A stretch of 64,000 nucleotides of DNA from Pseudomonas sp. GM21 (GTDB lineage Bacteria; Pseudomonadota; Gammaproteobacteria; Pseudomonadales; Pseudomonadaceae): positions 1-64,000 of the forward strand of contig NZ_AKJS01000080.1 of NCBI RefSeq assembly GCF_000282215.1, in the 5' to 3' direction. Every line of letters starts with the position of its first letter. The stretch's first letter is position 1. This document shows, piece by piece, positions 29,039 to 40,671 of this stretch. The notes below the pieces were generated by a model, which made no database searches, was not told where the DNA came from, and saw nothing but the letters and a program-made list of their open reading frames with translations. The translations under genes and the position numbers were made by a program.

Positions 29039-29422
29039 TCAGACCGACACCACAAAGAAACTCACGATCAACCCCATCCCCACAAACCACACCAACGACC
29101 GCAAAATCGCCCAGTCCGCCAGGTAGCAAATGATGTACAGCAACCGGCTGGTGATGAATAACACCGACAGGACATTGATCGTCACCAGTTCGGCATTGCC
29201 GGCCAGGTGCGCGACGATCACCGCCGCAGCGAACGCCGGGGTCACTTCAAAACTGTTCAGTTGTGCTGCATGCGCACGCCTGCCCAAACCCTCCAGCGAA
29301 TCGAGAAAATCCCGGGGATCATGGTTGTCTTTCAACCTGTACCCGCCACTGGCCTTGGCAACACCCGTGCAGATATACGGCAGGAAAATCGCGATCAAAA
29401 TGCACCACAGGGCAACCGTCAT
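29039..29422 (-). CDS. MAPEG-family membrane protein
   Basis: A 127-residue integral membrane protein with four hydrophobic helices. The segment RRAHAAQLNSFEVTPAFAAAVI matches the MAPEG core (quoted parts: RRAHAAQLNSFE and FAAAVIVAHL), the family of microsomal glutathione transferase-like proteins. AGGA lies before ATG 29422. Bacterial members have mostly unproven functions. It follows the EamA gene on the same strand by 40 bp, so the two may be cotranscribed. Confidence 0.87.
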   Translation of the reverse strand: MTVALWCILIAIFLPYICTGVAKASGGYRLKDNHDPRDFLDSLEGLGRRAHAAQLNSFEVTPAFAAAVIVAHLAGNAELVTINVLSVLFITSRLLYIICYLADWAILRSLVWFVGMGLIVSFFVVSV

Positions 29423-29462
29423 AAAGCAGTCCTTTCTTTAGTTTCAGAGATTCGGGTTTCGG

Positions 29463-30296
29463 TTAAAACTTCATCACCAACATGCCAATCAACACCAGGC
29501 CACAAGCCAGAAGTCTTGGCCGACCGAACGGTTCTTTCAGGTAGCGCATGCCGAACAGCACCACCAGAATCACGCTGATTTCACGCAGCGCCGCAGCTTC
29601 GGCAATCGAGCCCAGCTGCATTGCCCACAGCACCAGAGCGTAACTGAACAACACGCAAAATCCGACCGCCAGCCCCAACCGCCATTGCTCCCGCCAGAAC
29701 AGCATGAACGCCGGCCGTTTGCGCACCAGCGCCAATAATGGAAACGGCCAGGCACTGAGTAGTGTGACCCAAACCAGATAATCCAGCGGGTGCGACCAGC
29801 GCCTCAATGCCTGGCCATCGATGAAGGTATAACAACCGATGCACAGTCCGATCAGCGCCACCACCGGCAGCATCGACCACGGCAAGCGCGCACCCCCCCC
29901 ACCCTGCCACAACAGGCAAAGCATGCCGAACGGAATCAGCAGAATCCCTAAAACCTGCTGATTGGTCAGCACTTCCCCGGCGAAGATCAGCGTCAGGGCC
30001 AGCACCACCAGCGGCGACAGTCCGCGCATCAACGGATAGACCAGCCCCAGATCACCGACCCGATAGGCCTGGATCAGCAGGTAGCGATAAAGCAATTCGA
30101 ACGCCGCCGACGCCAGGATCCAGGGCCAGATTTCAATCGGCGGTACGCTCACAAATAGCAACATGACGGCGACAAACAGCATCGCCACGCTGTCCATGCA
30201 GGCCACCACCAGCAAGCGTTCCGCACTGAATTTGATCAGGGTATTCCACGCTGCGTGCAACAGCGCAGCGACTAACACCAGTGCTGTTGCAAGCAC
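29463..30296 (-). CDS. EamA/DMT-family transporter
   Basis: A 277-residue protein with about ten hydrophobic helices in two EamA halves. The second half ends EISVILVVLFGMRYLKEPFG, a typical EamA end. The start is GTG 30296 with AAGGAG seven bases upstream. Substrate unknown; relatives export amino acids or other small metabolites. It shares its strand with the MAPEG gene and is divergent from the MFS gene at 30515. Confidence 0.87.
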   Translation of the reverse strand: MLATALVLVAALLHAAWNTLIKFSAERLLVVACMDSVAMLFVAVMLLFVSVPPIEIWPWILASAAFELLYRYLLIQAYRVGDLGLVYPLMRGLSPLVVLALTLIFAGEVLTNQQVLGILLIPFGMLCLLWQGGGGARLPWSMLPVVALIGLCIGCYTFIDGQALRRWSHPLDYLVWVTLLSAWPFPLLALVRKRPAFMLFWREQWRLGLAVGFCVLFSYALVLWAMQLGSIAEAAALREISVILVVLFGMRYLKEPFGRPRLLACGLVLIGMLVMKF

Positions 30297-30514
30297 GGCA
30301 AACTCCTTTGTTTGTTTTTATTCCCTGCGCAAAGCGCCCAGATAATTGATTCGCCATAGGTCAGCAGCTGTTTATACTGCAAGCGACCACGCCGCACTCA
30401 GTTGCGCACAGACTAATTCCAATAATTTCTGTCCATGCCCGCTCTCACCGAGAACGGTCGTTGGCATGCGTATGCCTGATCACAGCGTCAAGACTACCGA
30501 CAGAGACCTTGCGC
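30297..30514. other. Divergent promoter region of EamA and MFS genes
   Basis: This 218-bp gap contains AT-rich stretches such as cagataattgattcg and gtttatactgc that could hold -10 boxes. No hairpin terminator or gene is seen. Confidence 0.4.
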
Positions 30515-31684
30515 ATGCCACTCGCCTTGCTTGCCCTCGCTGTTGCCGCGTTCGGCATCGGCACCACTGAATTCGTCATCATGGGCCTGTTGCCCGATGT
30601 CGCTCGCGACCTCGCCGTCAGCATCCCGAACGCCGGTTTGTTGATCACCGGCTATGCCCTGGGCGTGGTGTTCGGTGCGCCGATCCTTGCGGTCGGCACC
30701 GCCAACATGCCGCGCAAGGCGACATTGCTGGGGATGACGATGATGTTCATCCTCGGCAATGTCTTGTGCGCCCTCGCGCCAAACTACGCCACCTTGATGG
30801 CTGCCCGCGTGGTCACTGCGTTGTGTCACGGTGCGTTCTTCGGCATCGGTTCAGTGGTCGCGGCGGGCCTGGTCGCACCGAATAAACGGGCACAAGCCAT
30901 TGCAATGATGTTCACCGGCCTGACGCTGGCCAATGTACTGGGCGTGCCATTGGGCACCGCGCTTGGGCAGTACGCCGGCTGGCGCTCGACCTTCTGGGCG
31001 GTCTCGGTGATTGGTGTGATTGCCGCGATCGCGCAATGGCGCTGGTTGCCCAGACACATCGCCATGGACAAGGCCAACCTCGCCAGCGAGTTCAAGGTGC
31101 TGGGCAAGGTCAATGTGTTGTTGGCGCTAGGCATGAGTGTACTGGCTTCGACCAGTCTGTTCAGCGTGTTCACTTACATCGCGCCGATCCTGCAAGACAT
31201 CACCGGCGTCAGCCCGCACGGCGTGACGATCATGCTGTTGCTCTTCGGCGTGGGTTTGACGGCAGGCAGCATGCTCGGCGGTCGACTGGCGGACAGTCGT
31301 TTACTGCCTTCACTGGTCGGCATGGCGCTGGCCGTGCTGGTGGTGCTGGCGACGTTCACGCAGACCAGTCACTCGGTGATTCCGGCGGCGATCACGCTGG
31401 TGCTGTGGGGGATTTTTGCTTTTGCCCTGTGCCCTATCCTGCAACTGTTGATCATCGACCAGGCGCACGAAGCGCCTAACCTCGGCTCCACGTTGAACCA
31501 GAGTGCGTTCAACCTTGGCAACGCGGCGGGTGCGTGGATTGGCGGACTGGTGGTTGCCAGCGGCGCCGACCTGGCGGACTTGCCATGGACGGGTGCGCTG
31601 GTCAGTGGCCTGACCGTGTTTACGGCGCTGTTCTTCATTTATCTGCAGCGGCGCGGTGCGGTTGCGGTCAATGTGCCCGGCTGA
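30515..31684 (+). CDS. MFS transporter, AraJ/YdhP-type efflux protein
   Basis: A 389-residue, 12-helix major facilitator protein. It opens MPLALLALAVAAFGIGTTEF followed by VIMGLLPDVA, the signature of the AraJ/YdhP group of sugar and drug effluxers. I choose ATG 30515, where the first helix starts at once; an upstream in-frame start at 30461 adds 18 non-conserved residues. The substrate is unknown. A REP pair follows. Confidence 0.86.
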   Translation: MPLALLALAVAAFGIGTTEFVIMGLLPDVARDLAVSIPNAGLLITGYALGVVFGAPILAVGTANMPRKATLLGMTMMFILGNVLCALAPNYATLMAARVVTALCHGAFFGIGSVVAAGLVAPNKRAQAIAMMFTGLTLANVLGVPLGTALGQYAGWRSTFWAVSVIGVIAAIAQWRWLPRHIAMDKANLASEFKVLGKVNVLLALGMSVLASTSLFSVFTYIAPILQDITGVSPHGVTIMLLLFGVGLTAGSMLGGRLADSRLLPSLVGMALAVLVVLATFTQTSHSVIPAAITLVLWGIFAFALCPILQLLIIDQAHEAPNLGSTLNQSAFNLGNAAGAWIGGLVVASGADLADLPWTGALVSGLTVFTALFFIYLQRRGAVAVNVPG

Positions 31685-31709
31685 TTGACTGCTTTGCTGC
31701 TGAAATAGT

Positions 31710-31774
31710 TATCGCGAGCAGGCTCACTCCACATGGACCGCGCCCCACCCGTAGGAGTGAGCCTGCTCGCGATG
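31710..31774. repeat. REP pair between convergent MFS and FNT genes
   Basis: Copies tcgcgagcaggctcactcca and gtaggagtgagcctgctcgc face each other. Confidence 0.85.
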
Positions 31775-31797
31775 AAGTTGACGCGGTACCCCTGCCC

Positions 31798-32682
31798 TCA
31801 CTCCTCTTTGCGCTTGTGTGGATCCGGTGCCTGATCCGCACTCTTCTTGGGCGGCCCACTCTCGCTGCGGATCTGCGCATGGCTGATCAGCGCGAAGATA
31901 AAACTGCCACCGACGATGTTCCCCACCAGCGTGGGACCTGCGAACACCAGCCAAAAATCCTTCCACGGCAACTCGCCGGCGAACACCAGGTACGAAACCT
32001 CAACCGATCCGACCACAATGTGAGTGAAATCTCCCAGCGCCATGAAATAGGTGATGAGGATGATGATCCACATCTTGGCGCTTTCCATGGACGGGATCAT
32101 CCAGACCATGGTGGCGATCATCCAGCCGGAAATGATGCCTTTGGCGAACATTTTGCTCGCGTCGTTTTCCATAACCTTGCGCCCGATGTCGAGGAAGGCC
32201 AGATCGGTCTTGGTGTCGAAAATCGGCAAGTGCAGCATCACATATGCCACCAGCAAGGTGCCGCAGAGGTTGCCCACCAGCACTACCGACCACAGCCGCA
32301 AAAGCCGACCGAAGTTACCCAACGTAGGCTTGCTCATGATCGGCAGCACGGCGGTCAAGGTGTTTTCGGTGAAGAGTTGCTGGCGGGCCAGAATTACCGC
32401 GAGAAAACCTGCGCAGTAACCGAAACTGGCGATCACCTTAAAGCCTTCACCGTCAGGCAGTCGCGCGTTGAGCAGCCCCATGGCCATCAGCGACAAACCC
32501 ATGGTCAGGCCGGCGGCTAGCGCCGACCACCACAGGGCGGCGACACTGCGCTCGAGTTCCTTATCGCCCTGGGTGCGGATGATTTCGTGCAGCACCGCCG
32601 CACGGGGTGGCTGGTTTTTGTCGACTTCGTGCCGTTCTTCAGCCGAGAGGTTCGGGGTCTTGCCGTCTTTTGGGGTGTCCAT
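31798..32682 (-). CDS. Formate/nitrite transporter family protein (YfdC-like)
   Basis: A 294-residue membrane protein with six helices of the FNT (FocA/NirC) fold. The sequence ARQQLFTENTLTAVLPIM is the conserved FNT re-entrant segment, and GNLCGTLLV and the late VGNIVGGSFIFALISHA match the second half. Long charged N- and C-termini are typical of the YfdC branch, whose substrate is unsettled. AGGA sits before ATG 32682; an upstream in-frame start at 32709 is less likely. Confidence 0.87.
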   Translation of the reverse strand: MDTPKDGKTPNLSAEERHEVDKNQPPRAAVLHEIIRTQGDKELERSVAALWWSALAAGLTMGLSLMAMGLLNARLPDGEGFKVIASFGYCAGFLAVILARQQLFTENTLTAVLPIMSKPTLGNFGRLLRLWSVVLVGNLCGTLLVAYVMLHLPIFDTKTDLAFLDIGRKVMENDASKMFAKGIISGWMIATMVWMIPSMESAKMWIIILITYFMALGDFTHIVVGSVEVSYLVFAGELPWKDFWLVFAGPTLVGNIVGGSFIFALISHAQIRSESGPPKKSADQAPDPHKRKEE

Positions 32683-32785
32683 AGCGTTCCTGAACCGGTG
32701 GCGTGTCATGTAGGTACGACACGCGCGGTTCGGAGCTGTTCAGTGGTCAGTTAAATCATCATTGATAGTGAGGCCGCCGCCGATA

Positions 32786-33190
32786 TCACTCGCTAGCCAC
32801 ATCATCCTGAAACTGATCTTTGACGTATCTGATTTCGGTACGGCCATGGGGCGCCGGCAAGCCGTCTTCGCCGAGGTTGACGAACACCATCTTTTCCACG
32901 GTGAGGATGCTTTTACGGGTGATCTTGTTGCGCACTTCGCAAGTCAGGGTGATCGACGTGCGACCAAACTCGGTGGCGGTGATGCCCAGCTCGATGATGT
33001 CGCCCTGACGCGAAGCGCTGACGAAGTTGATTTCGGAAATGTACTTGGTCACCACGCGCTGGTTGCCCAGCTGGACGATGGCATAGATCGCCGCTTCTTC
33101 ATCGATCCAGCGCAACAAGCTGCCGCCGAACAGCGTGCCGTTAGGGTTGAGGTCTTCGGGTTTTACCCATTTGCGGGTGTGGAAATTCAT
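32786..33190 (-). CDS. Acyl-CoA thioesterase, hotdog fold (YciA-like)
   Basis: A 134-residue hotdog protein. NPNGTLFGGSLLRWIDEEAA is the acyl-CoA thioesterase signature, with the catalytic Asp in WIDE. RTSITLTCEV follows in the core sheet. It should hydrolyse acyl-CoA in the cytosol; chain preference cannot be read. It is separated from ahcY, which is divergent, by a repeat and the riboswitch. Confidence 0.87.
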   Translation of the reverse strand: MNFHTRKWVKPEDLNPNGTLFGGSLLRWIDEEAAIYAIVQLGNQRVVTKYISEINFVSASRQGDIIELGITATEFGRTSITLTCEVRNKITRKSILTVEKMVFVNLGEDGLPAPHGRTEIRYVKDQFQDDVASE

Positions 33191-33231
33191 GGGGGGCTCC
33201 GGGGTGTTTGATCGATTGCGGTAGGTGTGCC

Positions 33232-34907
<1,676 letters not shown>

Positions 34908-34914
34908 CAGCAGC

Positions 34915-35085
34915 TGCGAGCTACAAGCTTCAAGCGGCAAGTAAAAAGCAGTTCGTTTACTTGAAACTTGAGGCTTTCTGCTTGCTTCTTCATAGCAATT
35001 TCGCAGCCACAAGCTGCAAGCCGAAGCATGCCAAATGGGCACGACCCCCACTTGCAGCTTGAAGCTTGCAGCTTGCAGCTGGAGG
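34915..35085. repeat. CAGCTTGAAGCTTGCAGCTT-type repeat cluster between ahcY and metF
   Basis: It holds many units (agctacaagcttcaag, cacaagctgcaag, cttgcagcttgaagcttgca), again partly inverted. The last unit, gcagctggagg, runs directly into the metF ribosome binding site. Confidence 0.75.
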
Positions 35086-35093
35086 CCCCCTCC

Positions 35094-35939
35094 ATGTCCC
35101 AAGACCGTCGCTACAGCTTCGAGTTCTTCCCTACGAAGACCGACGCTGGGCATGAAAAACTGATCGCCACTGCCCGTCATCTGGCGACCTACAACCCTGA
35201 CTTCTTCTCCTGCACCTACGGCGCTGGTGGTTCGACCCGTGATCGCACCCTCAACACCGTGTTGCAGCTCGAAAGCGAAGTGAAAGTCCCTTCCGCACCG
35301 CATATGTCTTGCGTGGGCGACAGCAAGGACGACTTGCGCGGTTTGCTGGCCCAGTACAAGGCCGCGGGCATCAAGCGTATCGTTGCCCTGCGCGGTGACC
35401 TGCCTTCGGGCATGGGCATGGCCAGCGGTGAAATGCGCCACGCCAACGACCTGGTCGAATTCATTCGTGAAGAGACCGGCGATCATTTCCACATCGAAGT
35501 CGCCGCTTACCCGGAAATGCACCCGCAAGCGCGAAATTTCGAAGACGACATCGCCAATTTCGTGCGCAAGGCCAAAGCCGGAGCCGACAGCGCGATCACC
35601 CAGTACTTCTTCAACGCCGACAGCTACTTCTACTTTGTCGAGCGTGTACGGGCGCTGGGCGTGACTATCCCGATCGTTCCGGGGATCATGCCGATCACCA
35701 ACTACAGCAAACTGGCGCGCTTCTCTGACGCCTGCGGCGCGGAAATTCCACGCTGGATTCGCAAACAGCTGGAAGCGTACGGGGACGACACCCAAAGCAT
35801 TCAAGGCTTTGGTGAGCAAGTCATCACCGAAATGTGCGAACGCCTGTTGCAAGGTGGTGCACCCGGCCTGCACTTCTACACACTGAACCAGGCTGAAGCG
35901 AGTCTGGCGGTGTGGAACAACCTGAAGTTGCCGCGCTGA
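35094..35939 (+). CDS. metF: 5,10-methylenetetrahydrofolate reductase
   Basis: A 281-residue flavoenzyme of the MetF barrel family, making 5-methyl-THF for methionine synthesis. Hallmarks: YSFEFFPTKTDAG with the catalytic Glu, SCTYGAGGSTRD, ALRGDLP and ITQYFFNADSYF. ATG 35094 has GGAGG eight bases upstream. It lies 186 bp after ahcY on the same strand and may share its transcript, in which case it would also fall under the SAH riboswitch. Confidence 0.96.
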   Translation: MSQDRRYSFEFFPTKTDAGHEKLIATARHLATYNPDFFSCTYGAGGSTRDRTLNTVLQLESEVKVPSAPHMSCVGDSKDDLRGLLAQYKAAGIKRIVALRGDLPSGMGMASGEMRHANDLVEFIREETGDHFHIEVAAYPEMHPQARNFEDDIANFVRKAKAGADSAITQYFFNADSYFYFVERVRALGVTIPIVPGIMPITNYSKLARFSDACGAEIPRWIRKQLEAYGDDTQSIQGFGEQVITEMCERLLQGGAPGLHFYTLNQAEASLAVWNNLKLPR

Positions 35940-35958
35940 AACAGTGCAAAATCATGAA

Positions 35959-35990
35959 AAGGCTCTGGCGAAATCCAGGGCCTTTTTTAT
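35959..35990 (+). terminator. Intrinsic terminator of metF
   Basis: ggctctgg-cgaaat-ccagggcc followed by tttttta; 20 bp after the metF stop. Confidence 0.88.
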
Positions 35991-36063
35991 GGGACGCACT
36001 TTGTGCCAGAGCTTCTGGATCGGGCTTCTGGCTCTTTATGATTTCTCGTCGTAATCTCAAGCC

Positions 36064-36879
36064 ATGCCCTTGATTTCGCAATTTATGACAGTGCTGCTTT
36101 TTACTTGCCTGAGCTTTGCCGCTCGGGGCGAGAAGCTGCGCATTGTCACTGAGCCCTGGGCGCCCTACGTCTACGAGGAAAATGGCAAATCCATGGGGCT
36201 GGATTACGAAACCACAGCCATAGTCTTCAAACGCCTGGGGATCGAAGTGGACTGGCAGTTCCTGCCGTGGAAACGCTGTCTGTCGATGCTCGAAACCGGC
36301 CAGGCGGATGGTGCACTGGACATTTTCCACAGTGATGAGCGGGACGCGACCCTGCTCTATCCCGCCGAGCCACTCTCGGAAGTCGAATTCGTGATGTTCT
36401 ACGCCAATGCCCGACCTCATCCTTTTCGCACCCTGGAGGATCTGAAAGGCCTGACCATCGGCACGTCGCCGGGCTATCTCTACAGTAAGGACTTCAGCGA
36501 ATCGGCGCTGTTCACCCGTGAACCGGCGCCGACCCATGAAGCCAACTTCGGCAAGCTGGTACGCGGGCGAATCGACCTGTTGATCACGGATCGCCGGGTC
36601 GGCCAGCACTTGCTCGATCAACTGGGTATCCGCAACAAGATCACCGAAAACCCGACAGTCATCAGTCACCAGAGCCAGTTTCTGGCGGTCCGCAAAAATG
36701 CCGGCATGGATTTGCTGGTGCAACGTTTCGGTGCCGAGCTCAAGCGGTTCAAGCGCGAACCTGCCTATGCGGAGTTGAGCGCCCGTTACGGCGCGGGCCC
36801 CGTCGCCGCCATCAAAGTCACCACGGCGACTACGCCCCCTGTAAAAACCGTTGAGCAGCAGGAAAGCGGCGCGCAGTGA
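36064..36879 (+). CDS. Periplasmic solute-binding protein, SBP_bac_3 family (orphan)
   Basis: A 271-residue protein with signal peptide [20 protein letters not shown] and a mature start [19 protein letters not shown]. The second lobe has [15 protein letters not shown] and [13 protein letters not shown]. Like the protein at 6923 it belongs to the family-3 binding proteins and has no transporter gene beside it. A Thr/Pro-rich tail of about 25 residues ([15 protein letters not shown]) is unusual. Ligand unknown. Confidence 0.83.
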   Translation: MPLISQFMTVLLFTCLSFAARGEKLRIVTEPWAPYVYEENGKSMGLDYETTAIVFKRLGIEVDWQFLPWKRCLSMLETGQADGALDIFHSDERDATLLYPAEPLSEVEFVMFYANARPHPFRTLEDLKGLTIGTSPGYLYSKDFSESALFTREPAPTHEANFGKLVRGRIDLLITDRRVGQHLLDQLGIRNKITENPTVISHQSQFLAVRKNAGMDLLVQRFGAELKRFKREPAYAELSARYGAGPVAAIKVTTATTPPVKTVEQQESGAQ

Positions 36880-37102
36880 TTGCTCTGTTATACTCCGGCC
36901 TTCCCGCCAGGCTCACGCCCGGACGCTCGGACTTGTTATAGGCATCTTGACCCCGCTACAGCGCAGCTCTTCAGCCCGCGCGAGCGCTCCAGACGAGCTT
37001 TCAAGGCCCAGCAGAACCGGACGGGATTGCGTTCCTCTTAAACGCCATTCGCGCCAGGCAAGACTCCCATTGGGCCAAGCCCTAACTAAAACAGGATTAC
37101 TC
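36880..37102 (+). promoter_or_regulatory. Long upstream region of the RhlE helicase gene
   Basis: A tatact box at about 36889-36894 (context gttatactccgg) looks like a -10 element, though no good -35 is seen. If used, the leader would be about 200 nt. Long leaders are common on DEAD-box helicase genes, but no specific RNA structure stands out here. Confidence 0.4.
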
Positions 37103-38977
37103 ATGTCCTTTGCTTCCCTCGGTCTCTCCGAGGCTTTAGTCCGCGCCATCGAGGCAGCGGGCTATACCGAGCCTACTCCGGTGCAACAGCGGGCCATTCC
37201 CGCCGTGTTGCAAGGTCGCGACCTGATGGTTGCGGCACAGACAGGTACTGGTAAAACCGGTGGCTTCGCCCTTCCGATTCTGGAACGGCTGTTCCCTAAC
37301 GGTCACCCGGACAAATCCCAGCGTCATGGCCCGCGCCAACCGCGCGTTCTCGTCCTGACCCCGACTCGCGAGCTCGCGGCTCAAGTCCACGAGAGTTTCA
37401 AGGTCTATGCCCGTGACCTGAAGTTCGTCAGCGCGTGCATCTTCGGCGGCGTCGGCATGAACCCGCAGGTTCAGGCCATGTCCCGTGGTGTTGACGTGCT
37501 GGTGGCCTGCCCTGGCCGCCTGCTCGACCTCGCTGGCCAAGGCAGCGTCGATTTGTCCCACGTGGAAATCCTCGTGCTGGACGAAGCCGACCGCATGCTC
37601 GACATGGGCTTTGTCCATGACGTGAAGAAGGTCCTGGCCCGCCTGCCAGCCAAACGGCAGAACCTGCTGTTCTCGGCGACGTTCTCCAAGGACATCACCG
37701 ACCTCGCCGGCAAATTGCTGCACAACCCGGAACGCATCGAAGTCACGCCACCGAACACCACGGTCGAGCGTATCGAGCAACGCGTATTCCGTCTGCCCGC
37801 CAACCACAAGCGTTCGCTGCTGGCCCACCTGATCACCGCGGGCGCCTGGGAACAGGTGCTGGTGTTCACCCGCACCAAGCACGGCGCCAACCGCCTGGCC
37901 GAGTACCTGGACAAACACGGCCTCAGCGCCGTCGCGATCCACGGCAACAAGAGCCAGAACGCTCGCACCAAAGCCCTGGCCGACTTCAAGGCCGGCGAAG
38001 TGCGCATCCTGGTCGCCACCGACATCGCCGCTCGCGGCCTGGACATCGATCAGTTGCCACACGTGGTCAACTTCGAATTGCCAAACGTCGACGAAGACTA
38101 CGTTCACCGTATCGGCCGCACTGGCCGTGCCGGTCGTTCGGGCGAAGCGATCTCGCTGGTCGCGCCGGACGAAGAGAAGTTGCTGAAAAGCATCGAGCGC
38201 ATGACCAAGCAGAAGATTGCCGACGGCAACCTGATGGGCTTCGACTCCAGTGCTGTAGAAGCCGAGAAGCCTGAAGTGCGCGAGCGTCCGGATGTGCGTA
38301 ACCCGCGCAACCCACGTGGCCCGCGCGGCGACGGTCCGAACGGCACCGGCGGTGGCGGCGGTCGCAAGGACAAAGGCAAGGACAAGGGAGGCAAGGAAAA
38401 ACCTGCCGCCACTGCCCGTGGCGATCGTCCGGCGCGTGAACACAAGCCACGCGAAGGCACCCCGGCTCGCGAGCAACAACGCCCGGCACCACGCGCTGCT
38501 GCTGACCGTGCTCCGGATGAGTTCCTGGACGACGATATCGATAACTTCGGTAACCGCGTTGACTACGTTCCTCAAGCCAAACCGGCTCAGGGTCGTGGTC
38601 GCCGTCCGGGTGCTCCGGCACAAGGCACAACCGCTGGCGCAGGTGCTCCGCGCACCGGCGGCAAGCCTCAAGGTCGCCAAAGCGGTCCGCGCAGCAGCGA
38701 CGGCGCCACCACCGGCACGCCGCCGGCCAAGCGCAGTGGCCCACGCAGCGGTGCTCCACGTGACGGTCAGGCCCGTCGCGAAGAAGGCCGCAACCGCCGC
38801 CCTGCCCGGGACGATCAGCCACGTTCGGAACCGGCCGTGCAAAACCCGCGCAGCCCAGCGCCGAAGATCATTCACAAGGAGTCGAAAACCGATCGTTTCC
38901 CGACTCCTGAGCAACTTGATCAACTGCCAGGCCGTCCGCGAGGCGAAAAACCAGCGTTGCTGACCCGCAATCGCTAA
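37103..38977 (+). CDS. rhlE: DEAD-box RNA helicase, RhlE family
   Basis: A 624-residue helicase. The core (about 1-375) has [26 protein letters not shown] and HRIGRTGR. A disordered, Arg/Gly/Pro/Lys-rich tail of about 250 residues follows (for example [20 protein letters not shown]). Long basic tails of this kind in pseudomonad RhlE proteins help RNA and RNase E binding; the position near metF-ahcY recalls P. aeruginosa RhlE2. AGGA precedes ATG 37103; the frame is open further upstream but without RBS or homologous sequence. Confidence 0.92.
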   Translation: MSFASLGLSEALVRAIEAAGYTEPTPVQQRAIPAVLQGRDLMVAAQTGTGKTGGFALPILERLFPNGHPDKSQRHGPRQPRVLVLTPTRELAAQVHESFKVYARDLKFVSACIFGGVGMNPQVQAMSRGVDVLVACPGRLLDLAGQGSVDLSHVEILVLDEADRMLDMGFVHDVKKVLARLPAKRQNLLFSATFSKDITDLAGKLLHNPERIEVTPPNTTVERIEQRVFRLPANHKRSLLAHLITAGAWEQVLVFTRTKHGANRLAEYLDKHGLSAVAIHGNKSQNARTKALADFKAGEVRILVATDIAARGLDIDQLPHVVNFELPNVDEDYVHRIGRTGRAGRSGEAISLVAPDEEKLLKSIERMTKQKIADGNLMGFDSSAVEAEKPEVRERPDVRNPRNPRGPRGDGPNGTGGGGGRKDKGKDKGGKEKPAATARGDRPAREHKPREGTPAREQQRPAPRAAADRAPDEFLDDDIDNFGNRVDYVPQAKPAQGRGRRPGAPAQGTTAGAGAPRTGGKPQGRQSGPRSSDGATTGTPPAKRSGPRSGAPRDGQARREEGRNRRPARDDQPRSEPAVQNPRSPAPKIIHKESKTDRFPTPEQLDQLPGRPRGEKPALLTRNR

Positions 38978-38991
38978 GTTTTTCCAGCCAT

Positions 38992-39031
38992 AAAAAATGC
39001 CCCTGATCTCACGGTCAGGGGCATTTTTTTG
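38992..39031 (+). terminator. Intrinsic terminator of rhlE
   Basis: aatgcccctga-tctcacgg-tcaggggcatt flanked by A and T runs, 15 bp after the stop. Confidence 0.92.
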
Positions 39032-39049
39032 GACTGACGAATACCCCTG

Positions 39050-39155
39050 TGGGGCGGCGGTGCGACGATTCGACTTGCCCGCGATAGCGTCAGTCCATCA
39101 AACATTGATGTTGACTGACCCACCGCCATCGCGGGCAAGCCCGCTCCCACAGCGG
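39050..39155. repeat. Degenerate REP pair
   Basis: Left copy gtggggcggcggtgcgac..cttgcccgcgat is degraded; right copy atcgcgggcaagcccgctcc is intact. The central part (gcgtcagtcca / tgactgac) also pairs. Confidence 0.7.
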
Positions 39156-39183
39156 TTCGGTGGTGTAGATAAAAATCTTGTTC

Positions 39184-39225
39184 AAAAAAAAACGCCCCCG
39201 ATCATGAGATCGAGGGCGTTTTTTG
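39184..39225 (-). terminator. Bidirectional terminator at the end of yceI
   Basis: aaaaaacgcccccgat-catg-agatcgagggcgtttttt forms a strong stem between two T/A runs, 16 bp beyond the yceI stop. Confidence 0.9.
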
Positions 39226-39240
39226 TGTCAGGCGCGAAAG

Positions 39241-39825
39241 TTATTTCGCTTTCACACCTTCAAAGGTCACGTACATTTCAACCGCATCGGACGATGGGCC
39301 CAGGTCTTTCTGCTTGCCGAAATCGGAACGCTTGAGGTTGAAGGTGCCCTCGAAACCGGCACGGTAGCCGCCCCATGGATCTTTGCCTTCACCCAGGAAA
39401 GTAGCCTTGACCACGATTGGCTTGGTCACGCCAAGGATAGTCAGGTCACCCGCCACGTCGGCAGTGTCTTTGCCAGCGGCGTTTTTGCCGGTGGGTTTGA
39501 CGCTGGTGGAAACAAACGTGGCTTTGCTCCCGTTGAGGAAGTCTTTGCTGGAGATGTGTTTGTCACGCTCCGCGTTGTTGGTAAAAACGCTCGCAGTATT
39601 TACGTTGAACTCGATCTTGCTGTCTTCCGGCTTGGCAGCATCAAAGCTGAACTTGCCGTCGATGTCCTTGAAAGTACCGGTGATGTAGCTGTAACCCAGG
39701 TGGCTGATCTTGAAGTCAACGAAGGCGTGCTGGCCTTCCTTGTCGACGACGTAGTCAGCCGCCATCACGTTGGCGGACAGCAGGGTCGAACCGATTGCCA
39801 GAGCAGCGAGTGTTTTTTTCAACAT
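39241..39825 (-). CDS. YceI-family periplasmic protein
   Basis: A 194-residue protein with signal peptide [20 protein letters not shown] (cut after MAA). The mature part is a YceI beta-barrel: [46 protein letters not shown]. YceI proteins bind long polyisoprenoids in a lipocalin-like cavity. The P. aeruginosa counterpart is known as the small protease PasP. The cytochrome b561 gene lies just upstream on the same strand, a frequent pairing. ATG 39825 is chosen because the signal peptide starts there. Confidence 0.93.
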   Translation of the reverse strand: MLKKTLAALAIGSTLLSANVMAADYVVDKEGQHAFVDFKISHLGYSYITGTFKDIDGKFSFDAAKPEDSKIEFNVNTASVFTNNAERDKHISSKDFLNGSKATFVSTSVKPTGKNAAGKDTADVAGDLTILGVTKPIVVKATFLGEGKDPWGGYRAGFEGTFNLKRSDFGKQKDLGPSSDAVEMYVTFEGVKAK

Positions 39826-39857
39826 GCTTTCTATTCCTTTGGAGTCGAGGTTGAACA

Positions 39858-40409
39858 TCAGGCTTTGCGCCCCAGCATTCGCGTCAGGGTCACATCGCGA
39901 TCTATAAAGTGGTGTTTCAGTGCTGCCAACGCATGGAAGCCGGAAAAAATGACCAGCACCCACGCCAGGTACAAATGAATCACACCGGCGGTGTCTGCCT
40001 GATCCGGTAGTCCGGAAACCAGCGCAGGAACTTCAAACAGGCCAAACACCGGGATCCCGACGCCTTCTGCGGTGGAAATCAGGTAACCGGCAATCATCAC
40101 AACGAACAAATTGAGATACAGAAACAAATGGCCGAATTTGGCGCCCAGGCGCGTCATGCGGCTATAGCTTTGCAGCGTAGGCGGCGGTGGGCTGATGAAG
40201 CGCCACAGCAACCGTAGAACCATGACAGCCAGCAGTACCAGACCAATGCTCTTGTGCAATTCCGGCGCTTCTTTGCGCCAAGTGCTGTAGTAATCGAGAT
40301 CGATCATCCACAACCCCAATGCAAACAGACCGAAGACCGCCAGCGCCACGCCCCAGTGCATGAAGATGCTGACCCAGCCGTAGCGAGAGGTAGAGTTTCG
40401 TAGTTGCAT
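39858..40409 (-). CDS. Cytochrome b561
   Basis: A 183-residue membrane protein with four helices. Histidines for two haems are in [17 protein letters not shown], and the late [26 protein letters not shown] 40409 has AGGGA eight bases upstream; TTG 40415 is two codons earlier. It is cotranscribed with yceI (32 bp gap). It probably moves electrons between quinones and a periplasmic acceptor, perhaps with the YceI protein. Confidence 0.92.
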   Translation of the reverse strand: MQLRNSTSRYGWVSIFMHWGVALAVFGLFALGLWMIDLDYYSTWRKEAPELHKSIGLVLLAVMVLRLLWRFISPPPPTLQSYSRMTRLGAKFGHLFLYLNLFVVMIAGYLISTAEGVGIPVFGLFEVPALVSGLPDQADTAGVIHLYLAWVLVIFSGFHALAALKHHFIDRDVTLTRMLGRKA

Positions 40410-40626
40410 TGCCAAGTCCCTGTAAGTGCTGGCCCAAGACTAACGAGTTATCTATCGAATTAAAGCCGAAAATTTTGCTTTGAAATATCGAGAAATACGA
40501 TCAAGAGATTGAAATAGGTGTGTTAAGGAAAGATTAAAGACCACTGCGTGAGAAAAAATGCACTCCGACTAGAAAACACCTACTCCCCGGGCTTTATTCG
40601 ATTCCCGCTACTGGTTTTCTTCAGGC

Positions 40627-40661
40627 ATAAAAAAACGCGACATCTCTGCCGCGTTTTTTTA
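40627..40661 (-). terminator. Terminator of the amine oxidase gene
   Basis: aaaaaaacgcg-acatctctgc-cgcgttttttt, a short GC stem between A and T runs, 11 bp beyond the stop. Confidence 0.75.
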
Positions 40662-40671
40662 ACCCCGACGC

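Noticed and set aside
34915..35085. A CRISPR-like array near metF
   Set aside because: The units are short, irregular, in both orientations and lack spacers of constant length.
37136..38923. A 595-codon open frame on the minus strand
   Set aside because: Antisense shadow of rhlE; its alanine- and threonine-rich text mirrors the repetitive helicase tail.
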